Shown: positions 8,678 to 16,242 of the stretch, one piece after another
Numbering within the stretch: the stretch's first letter is position 1
How the letters are laid out: the number at the start of each line of letters is the position of its first letter
From: an uncultured Oxalobacteraceae bacterium
GTDB lineage: Bacteria; Pseudomonadota; Gammaproteobacteria; Burkholderiales; Burkholderiaceae
NCBI GenBank assembly: GCA_946480015.1
Contig: CAMLIL010000096.1
Location: 1 to 21,557, forward strand
DNA: 21,557 nucleotides
Direction: 5' to 3'
The notes under the pieces: model-generated
Database searches by the model: none
What the model saw: only the letters and a program-made list of their open reading frames with translations
What the model was told of the DNA's origin: nothing
Position numbers and translations under genes: made by a program

Positions 8678-9403
8678 CTACGTGCGCGTGGATGCGAAGT
8701 GCGTTTGCAATCGCGCCAGTTCTTCCGCCGTAATATGCGTGACCGAACCGTGTTTGGGACCGGAGAAATTCGTCGTCTTCATGGGCGAGCCCGGATCATT
8801 AAAGCGGCCCAGGTTCTTGTAGTTGACGAAGTCGGTGGTCTCCGAGAAGCCCATATTGGTCGGCTTTGCGCCGAACACGTCGTACATCAGGACATAGCTG
8901 TCGCTGCCGATCCGGCGCCACAGCATGGGGGCTTCGCATGCCATGGTTTCGGGATCGACCTTCCTCGGGTCAAACTGATAGCCCTGGTTGATCTTGTCCG
9001 ACACCGCATGGCGCAGACCGCCGGGATTGGCATGCGCCACATAGAACAGGTGGTACTTGTCGCCGATCCTGGTGATGTCGCCGTCGATGGTGCTCTTGTC
9101 CTTTTCCGGGTAGGCAAACAGCTGTTCCGGCGTGGTTTCCAAGGTTGTGAAAGCATTGTCGGCGTAGGCGTAGACCATGTAATTATGTCCACCCCTGCGA
9201 CGCACGGTGAAGTAGACCATCAGTTTTTTCCGCGCTGTGTCGAAAATGGTCTCGGGTGCCCAGGCTGCGGCGATATCGTTGTACTGCGCGAAGAGGTCGG
9301 GAATCCGGACCAGCACATGGGTCCAGTTGATCAGGTCATATGACTTCATGAAGACCAGCGAGCGGTTGTTCCCCCAGCCGTACCGCTCGAGGGGCCGCGA
9401 GCA
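8678..9403 (-). pseudogene. 5'-truncated glycoside hydrolase family 43-like gene
   Basis: The frame encodes the C-terminal two thirds of a five-bladed-propeller glycoside hydrolase resembling family 43. Recognisable parts are RSLVFMKSYDLINWTHV, AWAPETIFD, the STIDGDITRIGDKYHLFY segment with the conserved Asp region, CEAPMLWR with the probable general-acid Glu, and the end GPKHGSVTHIT. The first Met in frame is at 9349, but family-like coding sequence continues upstream of it (YGWGNNRSLVF) to about 9383. An in-frame TAA at 9404-9406 then closes the frame with no start codon, signal peptide or the N-terminal blade that carries the catalytic base Asp. Full-length relatives have roughly 100 more residues at the N-terminus. 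I therefore call it a remnant. A translated 223-residue product from 9349 is possible but should be catalytically dead. Confidence 0.7.
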
Positions 9404-9557
9404 TTAGCATTGATAACGATAACATGGACGGCTTTTGGCTACATGCAATTTGCGAGGAAGACGCGATTTTTCATTGCAGGAGCAGATCTTGCTATCGCTC
9501 ACATGGCTCATCAGAAGGATATAAGGTATGCATTATTCAAATGCGCACGACCTACCA
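9404..9557. other. Non-coding stretch at a probable rearrangement junction
   Basis: No gene is supported here. It begins at the broken end of the hydrolase frame and contains GCATTAGC (9401-9408) and TGATAACG (9411-9418); the first recurs directly at 9686-9693 and the second recurs inverted at 9693-9700, flanking the gene-start copy at 9558-9692. Base composition is visibly more AT-rich than the core genes. Confidence 0.35.
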
Positions 9558-9692
9558 ATGAAACGCTTTTCTTTAGTCGCCATCGCAGCCGCGCTGAGCG
9601 CACTGTCCACCTGCACGACCTTGCCAAGCGTCGCAAAATGCCCCCGTCCCCGAGTGCCTGCGCACCGTGCCTCGTGTTCGCTAGAGCATTAG
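9558..9692 (+). pseudogene. Copy of a lipoprotein signal-peptide start, related to the beta-lactamase gene
   Basis: An ATG at 9558 opens a 44-codon frame, MKRFSLVAIAAALSALSTCT at its start, that closely resembles the start of the beta-lactamase at 11482 (MNLLPKIAIAAALSALSACT). At DNA level 9577-9619 and 11501-11543 agree in 42 of 43 bases, with the first 32 identical. After this the two sequences diverge. The frame continues with an unnatural Pro/Arg/Cys-rich stretch and stops at 9692, while the neighbouring frame reads a more protein-like PVPECLRTVP, which suggests a frameshift. No good ribosome binding site is seen. It is best read as a duplicated or recombined 5' fragment of a lipoprotein gene, not a working gene. 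Confidence 0.5.
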
Positions 9693-9839
9693 CGTTATCA
9701 CTAGTAGATTCATCACCTGTCGTCTTGGGGGGAAACCGGGTGGTCACTGTCAGACGTGCATGCCTTGATTCTTCATAATTTCCTAAAAGCAAAATCGATC
9801 AACAATTGCCACAGCATTCCCACCCTGATAGGAGGCACT
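9693..9839. other. Upstream region of the hcp module
   Basis: No gene is supported. A -10-like CATAAT (9774-9779) occurs without a good -35 at 16-18 nt. AGGAGG (9830-9835), 4 nt before the hcp ATG, is an optimal ribosome binding site. Confidence 0.35.
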
Positions 9840-10331
9840 ATGGCAATCGACGTATATCTACAAATTGACGGTATCAAAGGCGAGTCGATGGACGACAAGC
9901 ACAAGGATTGGATCGAATGTTCAATGGTGCATTGGGGGGTGCACCAGCCCAAGAGCGCGACGGCGTCTACAGGCGGTGGCCACACCGCAGAACGGGTTCA
10001 AATGTCCGATATTCTGTTCAGCAAACTGTCCGACCTGTCCTCGCCGATCCTACTGCAGGTTTGCTCGATGGGAAAAACAATTCCAAAGGCGAAGTTCGAG
10101 TTCATGCGCGCGGATGCAAACGGCCAGCCCATTAGATATTTCGAAATTGAGCTGGAAAACGTCCTGATCGGAATGGTTACGCCTTCCATCGAGTCCGGTG
10201 ACATACTGTCTGAGAATGTCTGCCTCAAATTTTCCAAGGTAAGGTGGCAATACACACAGCAGAAAATCAGCGGCGGCGCGGGCGGCAATACGGCCGGCGG
10301 TTGGGATCTCTCGTCCAACAAAATCGTGTAG
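9840..10331 (+). CDS. hcp: Type VI secretion tube protein Hcp
   Basis: A 163-residue Hcp1-family protein. Hcp forms stacked hexameric rings that make the inner tube of the type VI secretion system; the tube lumen can chaperone small effectors. Family features are the start MAIDVYLQIDGIKGES, the HKDWIECSMVHWGV segment, GGHTAERV, the SDLSSPILLQVCSMGK segment, the IRYFEIELENVLIGMVTPS beta strands, and a Trp/Gln-rich end (VRWQYTQQ). The ATG at 9840 follows AGGAGG by 4 nt. It lies directly ahead of a putative amidase and an exported protein (gaps of 9 nt, then an overlap), so it is probably the carrier or chaperone for that effector. No other type VI structural gene is present in the window, making this an orphan hcp. 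Codon use is noticeably less GC-rich than the housekeeping genes, consistent with acquisition. Confidence 0.93.
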   Translation: MAIDVYLQIDGIKGESMDDKHKDWIECSMVHWGVHQPKSATASTGGGHTAERVQMSDILFSKLSDLSSPILLQVCSMGKTIPKAKFEFMRADANGQPIRYFEIELENVLIGMVTPSIESGDILSENVCLKFSKVRWQYTQQKISGGAGGNTAGGWDLSSNKIV

Positions 10332-10340
10332 GGGGACGCC

Positions 10341-10727
10341 ATGTCGGTAGATGTCGACAAATTTACGACGCACTTGCGCAAACATGCGGCAAGAGATTTC
10401 GGTGCTGGACATTGCGCACAGTGGGTACGCAAAGCGCTCCAGGCAAGTGGCGCCACCGTTCCCCAGCCTTATCCGCCGACGGCGAAGGAATGGGGACCAA
10501 CGTTGCTGCGGTTGGGGTTCCACGAAATCACTGTGGAAAATCCGGACGCATTTCATTTTGTAAAAGGCGATGTGATGGTCATGAAGCCCCACAAGGGGGG
10601 CAAACCAGCAGGCCACATCGCCGGGTACGATGGCAAGAACTGGATTTCCGATTTTATACAGCGAGACTTCTGGGCCGGGCCAGGTTATCGCAGGGAGAAG
10701 CCGAGCTATGTCGTTTACCGTCCTTGA
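10341..10727 (+). CDS. Putative type VI amidase effector (CHAP/NlpC-P60-like)
   Basis: A 128-residue protein with the layout of a small cysteine peptidoglycan amidase. Cys25 sits in AGHCAQWVRKAL at the start of a helix, His92 in AGHIAGYDGKNWISDF, and Asp104 in the same segment is the likely third residue. The C-terminal part (AGPGYRREKPSYVVYR) is the pattern I associate with small CHAP-type type VI cargo amidases. There is no signal peptide, as expected for cargo that is delivered by the tube into a rival's periplasm. It starts 9 nt after hcp with a GGGGGA site and its 3' end overlaps the next gene by 20 nt. Position between hcp and an exported partner supports effector function. The exact amidase family (Tae1, Tae2 or another CHAP group) was not assigned; cleavage specificity is unknown. 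Confidence 0.75.
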   Translation: MSVDVDKFTTHLRKHAARDFGAGHCAQWVRKALQASGATVPQPYPPTAKEWGPTLLRLGFHEITVENPDAFHFVKGDVMVMKPHKGGKPAGHIAGYDGKNWISDFIQRDFWAGPGYRREKPSYVVYRP

Positions 10728-11289
10728 CCGCACCTTCGTAGCCGTATCCCTCGCGCTGGCCAGTTGCGTTGCACTTGCCAAGGATGGGCCGCCACGCATG
10801 CTACGAGAGCCTGTGTTCGGTCTTCGCATTGACGCGGCGAACCCGAAGCTCGACCTGCTGCCCGACGAAGTGCGCGACAAGTGTTCTGAGATCGCGAATA
10901 ACGATCAGTGGACGGGACGCCTTTGGGTATATGCACGTGCGCACGATGCGGATGCCACCTATTACGTCGTTGGCGGGTACTTCGAACGCCACCATCCGGA
11001 CCGGGGAGAGTCTCGGTATTGGTTGGACACGTATGGTGGCGTGTATCGAATCGAAGGTGCAAAGTGTTTGGGGGTTGGTCCTGCACGGGAAGTGTTTGAC
11101 GTGCGCCCATTCGATGAAACGCCGCAGCCGGTACTGAAGGCGCTCGCGGACGATCTGGCCTCCAGACTTGCGCGTGCGTTCGCCGGACAAGATCGGCTCC
11201 GGACGAAAATGCGAAGCCACCGTGTAGACTTTGGCACTCTGAGTCCCGAGTTGCGTGAGGCGTTCAAGGCGTACTCCGGGCAAAAGTAA
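10708..11289 (+). CDS. Exported protein, probable immunity to the preceding amidase
   Basis: A 193-residue protein that I do not recognise by family. The N-terminus is a secretion signal: MSFTVLDR, a hydrophobic core, then LASC at residues 17-20, which fits a lipobox, or alternatively signal peptidase I cleavage after ALA (residue 24). The mature protein would lie in the periplasm, where a wall-cutting amidase acts. It contains two further Cys (in DKCSEIA and AKCLGVG) that could form a disulfide, and an aromatic central stretch with YYVVGGYFER. The ATG at 10708 lies inside the effector gene (20-nt overlap) behind GGGAGAAG, and overlap of this type is typical of effector-immunity pairs. Longer in-frame starts would destroy the signal peptide. 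Role as immunity protein is inferred from signal, position and overlap, not from homology. Two other frames are closed in this stretch. Confidence 0.68.
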   Translation: MSFTVLDRTFVAVSLALASCVALAKDGPPRMLREPVFGLRIDAANPKLDLLPDEVRDKCSEIANNDQWTGRLWVYARAHDADATYYVVGGYFERHHPDRGESRYWLDTYGGVYRIEGAKCLGVGPAREVFDVRPFDETPQPVLKALADDLASRLARAFAGQDRLRTKMRSHRVDFGTLSPELREAFKAYSGQK

Positions 11290-11308
11290 CCGCCGCGCGG
11301 TACCCCTG

Positions 11309-11340
11309 CGCCCTCCGCAACGAGGGTGTTTTCATTTTCA
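11309..11340 (+). terminator. Intrinsic terminator after the hcp module (repeat of the ychF terminator)
   Basis: CCCTC (11311-11315) pairs with GAGGG (11322-11326) around CGCAAC, extended by a G-U and a C-G pair at the base, and is followed by TTTCATTTTC. It closes the hcp-effector-immunity unit. From 11309 the sequence matches 7021-7049 with one base change through stem, loop and the GTTTTCATTT tail. Confidence 0.82.
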
Positions 11341-11481
11341 TTTCCCGAGCGACCTTAGGGGCAGTTCAATCTTGAGTCCGGCTAATACGCCGGGCAGCAA
11401 TGTCCACTAGCGAGGCGATGAAAAGATACGCCATAAATGTTGTAGAGTATTGCACTATTGTGAAATGCTTATTTTCCGCTG

Positions 11482-12393
11482 ATGAATCTCCTTCCGAAAA
11501 TCGCCATCGCAGCCGCGCTGAGCGCACTGTCCGCCTGCACGACTCCGCCCACCGTCGCCGACCAGCCCTTCAAATGCAGCAACTGCGACGAATGGAACCA
11601 GCCACAGGCACCGTTCAACGTGGCCGCCAATACCTGGTACGTCGGCCCCCAAGGCCTGTCGGCGCTGCTGATCACCGGGCCGCAGGGCCATATCCTGCTC
11701 GACGGCGCGCTGCCGCAGTCGGCCGCCCTCATCGAGCGCAACATCAAAACGCTGGGTTTCCGCATCGAGGACGTCAAGCTGATCGTGAACTCGCACGCGC
11801 ATTTCGACCATGCCGGCGGCATCGCCGCCTTGCAGGCCAGGAGCGGGGCGCAGGTTGCCGCCAGCGTGCACGGCGCCCAGGTGCTGCGTGACGGCGTCAT
11901 CGGCAAGGACGATCCCCAGTACGACCCAGATTACCAACCCAGCGTGCCGAAAGTACCGAATGCGCGCGGCGTGGCCGATGGCGAAACCTTAAGCGTCGGC
12001 CCCCTGAAAATTACCGCGCACCTGACGCCCGGCCACACCCCCGGCAGCACCACCTGGACCTGGACCTCGTGCGACAGCAAGGGTTGCCTGAACATGGTGT
12101 ACGCCGACAGCGTCACGCCGGTCTCTGCCGACGGCTTCCGCTTCACGGGGGCGCGCGCAAGCGAGTTCAGAAAGAGCATCGACAAGATCGCCGCGCTGCC
12201 GTGCGATGTGATCGTGTCGACCCATCCAGACTTCACCGATACCTTCGACAAACTGGCCGCGCGTACACCTGAGCGCAACACCTTCATCACGCCGGACGGA
12301 TGCCGCACGTACGCCGCAGCCGCGCATCAGCGCATCGATGCGCGCCTGGCCGCCGAGAGCGCATCCGCGCCGAACCCGGCGCACAGCCACTAA
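11482..12393 (+). CDS. bla: Subclass B3 metallo-beta-lactamase, lipoprotein type
   Basis: A 303-residue exported zinc hydrolase that should open the ring of beta-lactams, including carbapenems. It begins with a lipoprotein signal (lipobox Leu16-Ser17-Ala18-Cys19) and then the B3-type KCSNCDEWNQPQAPFNVA stretch. The zinc ligands are present: HAHFDH (His105, His107, Asp109, His110), His185 in LTPGHTPGSTTW, and His248 in STHPDFTD. The pattern His-His-His / Asp-His-His with Asp-His in the second site, without the Cys of classes B1 and B2, defines subclass B3; the style is close to chromosomal enzymes of Janthinobacterium and Massilia (THIN-B-like). The ATG at 11482 is required for the signal peptide, but no clear ribosome binding site or strong promoter is seen ahead. 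A copy of its first about 40 codons' DNA lies at 9558. No regulator such as ampR is adjacent. Confidence 0.92.
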   Translation: MNLLPKIAIAAALSALSACTTPPTVADQPFKCSNCDEWNQPQAPFNVAANTWYVGPQGLSALLITGPQGHILLDGALPQSAALIERNIKTLGFRIEDVKLIVNSHAHFDHAGGIAALQARSGAQVAASVHGAQVLRDGVIGKDDPQYDPDYQPSVPKVPNARGVADGETLSVGPLKITAHLTPGHTPGSTTWTWTSCDSKGCLNMVYADSVTPVSADGFRFTGARASEFRKSIDKIAALPCDVIVSTHPDFTDTFDKLAARTPERNTFITPDGCRTYAAAAHQRIDARLAAESASAPNPAHSH

Positions 12394-12461
12394 GCGCTGC
12401 TCGAGTGCGCCGCGCCCAGCCTCCAATTCTTGATTGGGCAAAAACGCACCGGACCACGCGC

Positions 12462-15400
12462 TCAGTGGCGCAGCGTGATCCCGACCATGTATTGCGCGCC
12501 CGCGTAGGCGTAGTCGAGCAGGTTGGGGGTGCCGTCGGCAAACGGCTGGTAGCCGCCTTGCGACGCCGTCACCGTTACCCGGCCGATATTGCGTCCTTCG
12601 GCGAACAGCTCGATGCCGTTGGCGAAGCGGTAGGAGACCTTGGCGTCGAGGAAGCGGCGCGCATCCTGGAAGGTGGGCGAGGCGGGGTTGTAGGGCAGCC
12701 CGGTCCCGCCGACGATGCCGTTGGCGGGATAGCTGTTGGTCATGCCGGTAAGGCCGCGAAAGAATGCGGCGGCGCTTTGCAGCGCTATCCGCGCGCGCCA
12801 CTTGCCGTCGTCATACCAGAGCGATGCGTTCCAGGTGTACCTCAGCTCGCCGATGGGCCTCATTGGATCGCCGCTGATCAGCTCGCGCACCGCCGCTTCC
12901 AGGTTGTTCGACCGCACCCGCGTGTAATTCATTTCCAGCCCGGTATGTCGCAGCAGGGAGGGCAGGGCGGTGAACGCCGTCTTGCCGCTCAACTCGACAC
13001 CCCTGCGGTCGGTGGCCGGCCCGTTCGCATAGGTCGTGTAGGCATACTCGACCTCGGACAGGTCGCGCCCGGTGGCCGGGTCGACCGCGCCCGACCCGGC
13101 GAACGGCCGCGCGTTGGTGACCGCCACCCGCTGCGCCGGCCCCACGATGCCCTTCTGGCGGAACAGCGCCAGTGACAGCAGCGTATCCCGGCTCGGATAC
13201 CACTCCAGCGCCAGATTGGTGTTGCGGTTGCTCTGGGCGCGCAAGCCCGGATTGCCCAGCGTGCCATTGCAGGCCATGTCGGGCGTATCGCCGTCTTCCC
13301 CGCCGGCGAGCTTGCGCTCATCCCGGGTGCAGCTCACCCCATTGCTGTACAGGTATTCCACCGGTGGCCGGGCGATAACCTTGGCGCGGTTCAAGCGCAC
13401 GGCCAACCGGTCGCGCAGCGGCCACCAGGCCAGATTGAGCACCGGCATGACATCCGTGCTGCTGCGCTGAAGCGCCGTGTTGCGCGCCAGCGCGGTCATC
13501 GAAATCCCGGCCGCCGCATTCGGGTTGGCCGGATTGTATGCCGCCGTCTTCATGATGGACTGGAACGTCATCAGGCCGGTCGCGGCAACGCTGGTGCGCA
13601 CCAGCCGCCAGCCGATATTGCCGTTCAGTTCCCAGTCGAACGGCAGCCGTCCGAAGTTGAGGTCGGCGCTCACATAAGCGCTGGTGATGCGCTCGCTCAC
13701 GGCGCTCCTGGGTTGCTCATATACCTTGCCGTCGTTGCCCGTGCAAAACTTGATGCAATCAAGATTGAAGTGTTGCACACCGCTGCCCTCGATCACCTTG
13801 CGCACGTCGATCTCGGCCCAGCCTTGCGGCAGCGTGGCCGGGCGGTTCGGCAAGCTGTTGAAGTAGGTGATGGTGTCGCGCGTCATCGCCTGCGCGACGA
13901 TATTGCGGTAGTCGGCCTGATGCATGACGATGGTGCTGTTGAACGCCGTCGCCGGGCTGGTGCTGTAGCGGATGCCGTACTGGCAGGGCGTGCCGCCGGG
14001 CGCCAGCGAACCGGGGGTGTCTTCGCAGGCCTGATAGTTGCTGCCGATGGCCACGCGCGGCACCACCACGGCGGGGCCGGCCGCATCGGCCGGTTTGACC
14101 GTATAGCCTGAACCGGTATAGCTTTCCTGTCCATTGCCGCGGCGCGACAGCCCGAACTTGATGCGGTTAACAACCGGCACGGCATCGTTGACGGCGTACG
14201 TCAGGTCGAGCCTGGCCACATCCTCGCCGCGTTCCATGATGCGCCCATTGGTCATGATCAGCGGGGTCGCTGCCGAGGTGGCCGGCAGGCGCGCATCGGC
14301 GGGGGACTGCAGCAGGCCGTAGTGATTCGGGTCCTTCTGGCTGATCGCGACATCGGCCGGCAAGGTGTAGGTCCACAAGCCGTCCGGCGCCAGCGACACC
14401 GTGGATGCGCCGTACCGATACGCGAAACCGGTGCGCCACTGCATGCGCCAGGCGTCGGCGCGCGCGCGTCCGGCCAGGAACTCGGCGCGCAGCGCGCCCG
14501 AGCGCCAGCTGCCGCCAAGCTGGGCGTATTGCGACCGGCTCTGGATCTGGTCGTACAGCTGGTCGCTCAGGACCGAGGCATTGCTCAGCGTGTATTGGGT
14601 GACGTGGTGGTTGGCATCCACCTTGACCGAGGACGGATCGATGTTGACGACCGAACCGTTGGTCAGGCCGCGATAGGTGCCGCCGGCCGTGCCCAGGTTG
14701 ACCGGCGACGGATACCAGTAATATCCCGGCAGCGCGCTGCGCATGATGGCGGGCGCGGCGCCGCTGTCGGCAAAGCTGCCGTCCGCATTGGTGGCGATGG
14801 CGCCCTGGGTAAAGAACAGCTGGTCGTCGCTGATCCTGCGGGTGTTGCGGTTGAACTTGGCGTACAGCGACAGATCGTCGCTGGCCTTGACATCGAAGCG
14901 CAGGTCGCCGTACAGGCGGCGGTCGTACTGGCGCCGCATCTGATAGCGCGGATTTTGCGGCGTGTAATCGTTCCACTGGTTCAGGCAGCTGAGCAGTTCG
15001 CCGCTGCGCTGGTTTTGCGCGATGGTGCGGTTGCTCGAGCTCGCGATCGACGCCAGCTCCGTGCTGCTGTAGCGCGGAAACGCCGCATAGCAGTCCGCCT
15101 TGGTTTGGGCCGCCGCCGAGCGGCTGACGATCTCCAGCGGGCTGTAGGCATCGACACTGCCGCCGCCCGCCCTGGCCCAGCTGGCCAGCGGCGCGGTGGC
15201 CGCCGGATTGCTCGTCGAGACGGTCGCCGGGTTGTAGGAAAACGTTTTTTCCGGCGACTGGTCGTAGTCGATCGAACGGCTCATGCCGATGTCGCGGCTG
15301 GACACGAACATCGTATGGTTTTCATTGCGCGCCTCCGTCCTGGTCAGGTTCAGCACCACGCCCAGCCGCTTGTCGAGGAATCTGTCGGCAAACACCAGGT

Positions 15401-16235
15401 TCAGATTCGGCGTCCAGCGCTCGTTGATGGAATTGTGCTGGCCGGCCACGCGCAGGCTCAGGTAGCGCTTGTCGAAATCCAGCCCGGTGCGGGTACGGAT
15501 GAGGATAGCGCCGCCCAGCGAGCCTTCGGTCATGGCGGCGGTGGCGCCCTTGACCACGTCGATGCTCTTGATCAGGTCGGTCGACAGCTCGCGCAGGTCG
15601 ACCCCGCGCCCGGAACCGCCATTGTTCAGGTCGGTTCCGCCGGCCGCCTGCACGCCGATGCCGTCGATCTCCACGCGGGTGAACTCGGGTGTGATGCCGC
15701 GCACGTTGACGGTGGAGCCTTCGCCGTAATCGCCGCGGTCCAGGGTCAGCCCGGCGATGCGGGAAATCGCCTCGGCGGCGTTGCGGTCGGGGAAGGCGCC
15801 GACATCCTCGGCCACGATCGAGTCGCGCGCCGTGTCGGCATTCTTTTTGCGCTCGATGGCACTTTGCTGCGAAGCGCGGGTGCCGGTCACTTCGACCCGG
15901 GCGGGCTCGTCGCGTTGCGGCGGCGGCGGGGCGGGCGGCGGCCCCTGCTTGATCAGGACGGTGCCGTTGGGCGCCATGCTGGCCTGCAGGCGGGTGCCCT
16001 TGAGCAGCAGTTGCAAGGCCCGGGATGGCCGATACAGGCCGCCGACCGGGTTGGTGCGGACGCCCGCGAGCTCGTCGCCATCGGCCAGCACGCGCAGATC
16101 GGCCTGCTTTGCGAACTCTGCGATCGCGCCGGCAGCTGGCCCCGCTGCAATCCGGAACGGCCGTTTGGCCTGCTCCGCCTGGGCCGACAGCGTGATCAGG
16201 CAGGCTCCCGCAGCCAGTAAGCCGGCGCGCACCAT
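12462..16235 (-). CDS. TonB-dependent outer-membrane receptor with N-terminal STN signalling domain
   Basis: A 1257-residue TonB-dependent receptor, longer than typical siderophore receptors (700-850). Order of parts: signal peptide (residues 1-20, cleavage after AQA); STN/secretin-like signalling domain (about 25-97, PFRIAAGPAAGAIAEFAKQA onwards), which talks to FecR-type anti-sigma factors; a Pro-rich linker; a plug domain from VEVTGTR (about 113) through NVRGITPEFTRVEIDGIG and the EGSLGGAILIRTRTG end; then a long 22-strand barrel with several Cys-containing surface loops, ending YMVGITLRH. The ATG at 16235 starts the signal peptide 7 nt after the fecR stop; the frame is open to 16304 but that part overlaps fecR. 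It is the last gene of the sigma/FecR/receptor operon. The substrate is not evident: the size and style resemble carbohydrate or peptide receptors of Caulobacter type as much as siderophore receptors. Confidence 0.92.
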   Translation of the reverse strand: MVRAGLLAAGACLITLSAQAEQAKRPFRIAAGPAAGAIAEFAKQADLRVLADGDELAGVRTNPVGGLYRPSRALQLLLKGTRLQASMAPNGTVLIKQGPPPAPPPPQRDEPARVEVTGTRASQQSAIERKKNADTARDSIVAEDVGAFPDRNAAEAISRIAGLTLDRGDYGEGSTVNVRGITPEFTRVEIDGIGVQAAGGTDLNNGGSGRGVDLRELSTDLIKSIDVVKGATAAMTEGSLGGAILIRTRTGLDFDKRYLSLRVAGQHNSINERWTPNLNLVFADRFLDKRLGVVLNLTRTEARNENHTMFVSSRDIGMSRSIDYDQSPEKTFSYNPATVSTSNPAATAPLASWARAGGGSVDAYSPLEIVSRSAAAQTKADCYAAFPRYSSTELASIASSSNRTIAQNQRSGELLSCLNQWNDYTPQNPRYQMRRQYDRRLYGDLRFDVKASDDLSLYAKFNRNTRRISDDQLFFTQGAIATNADGSFADSGAAPAIMRSALPGYYWYPSPVNLGTAGGTYRGLTNGSVVNIDPSSVKVDANHHVTQYTLSNASVLSDQLYDQIQSRSQYAQLGGSWRSGALRAEFLAGRARADAWRMQWRTGFAYRYGASTVSLAPDGLWTYTLPADVAISQKDPNHYGLLQSPADARLPATSAATPLIMTNGRIMERGEDVARLDLTYAVNDAVPVVNRIKFGLSRRGNGQESYTGSGYTVKPADAAGPAVVVPRVAIGSNYQACEDTPGSLAPGGTPCQYGIRYSTSPATAFNSTIVMHQADYRNIVAQAMTRDTITYFNSLPNRPATLPQGWAEIDVRKVIEGSGVQHFNLDCIKFCTGNDGKVYEQPRSAVSERITSAYVSADLNFGRLPFDWELNGNIGWRLVRTSVAATGLMTFQSIMKTAAYNPANPNAAAGISMTALARNTALQRSSTDVMPVLNLAWWPLRDRLAVRLNRAKVIARPPVEYLYSNGVSCTRDERKLAGGEDGDTPDMACNGTLGNPGLRAQSNRNTNLALEWYPSRDTLLSLALFRQKGIVGPAQRVAVTNARPFAGSGAVDPATGRDLSEVEYAYTTYANGPATDRRGVELSGKTAFTALPSLLRHTGLEMNYTRVRSNNLEAAVRELISGDPMRPIGELRYTWNASLWYDDGKWRARIALQSAAAFFRGLTGMTNSYPANGIVGGTGLPYNPASPTFQDARRFLDAKVSYRFANGIELFAEGRNIGRVTVTASQGGYQPFADGTPNLLDYAYAGAQYMVGITLRH

Positions 16236-16242
16236 GCGCAGC

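Noticed and set aside
9411..9424. GATAACGATAAC, resembling two Fur-box hexamers
   Set aside because: Only two imperfect direct hexamers without the inverted third, and no intact gene starts next to it.
9401..9700. Insertion sequence between the truncated hydrolase and hcp
   Set aside because: No transposase-like frame exists and the short repeats (GCATTAGC direct, TGATAACG inverted) are only 8 bp, too short to call terminal repeats.
12394..12461. Possible bidirectional terminator between the convergent beta-lactamase and receptor genes
   Set aside because: Only a 5-bp CCAAT/ATTGG stem (12423-12437) was found and no T tract follows it on either strand.
14322..16220. Long open frame of about 630 codons on the + strand
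   Set aside because: It is antisense to the TonB receptor gene and has the Arg/Ala/Gly-rich, motif-free composition of a shadow frame in high-GC DNA.
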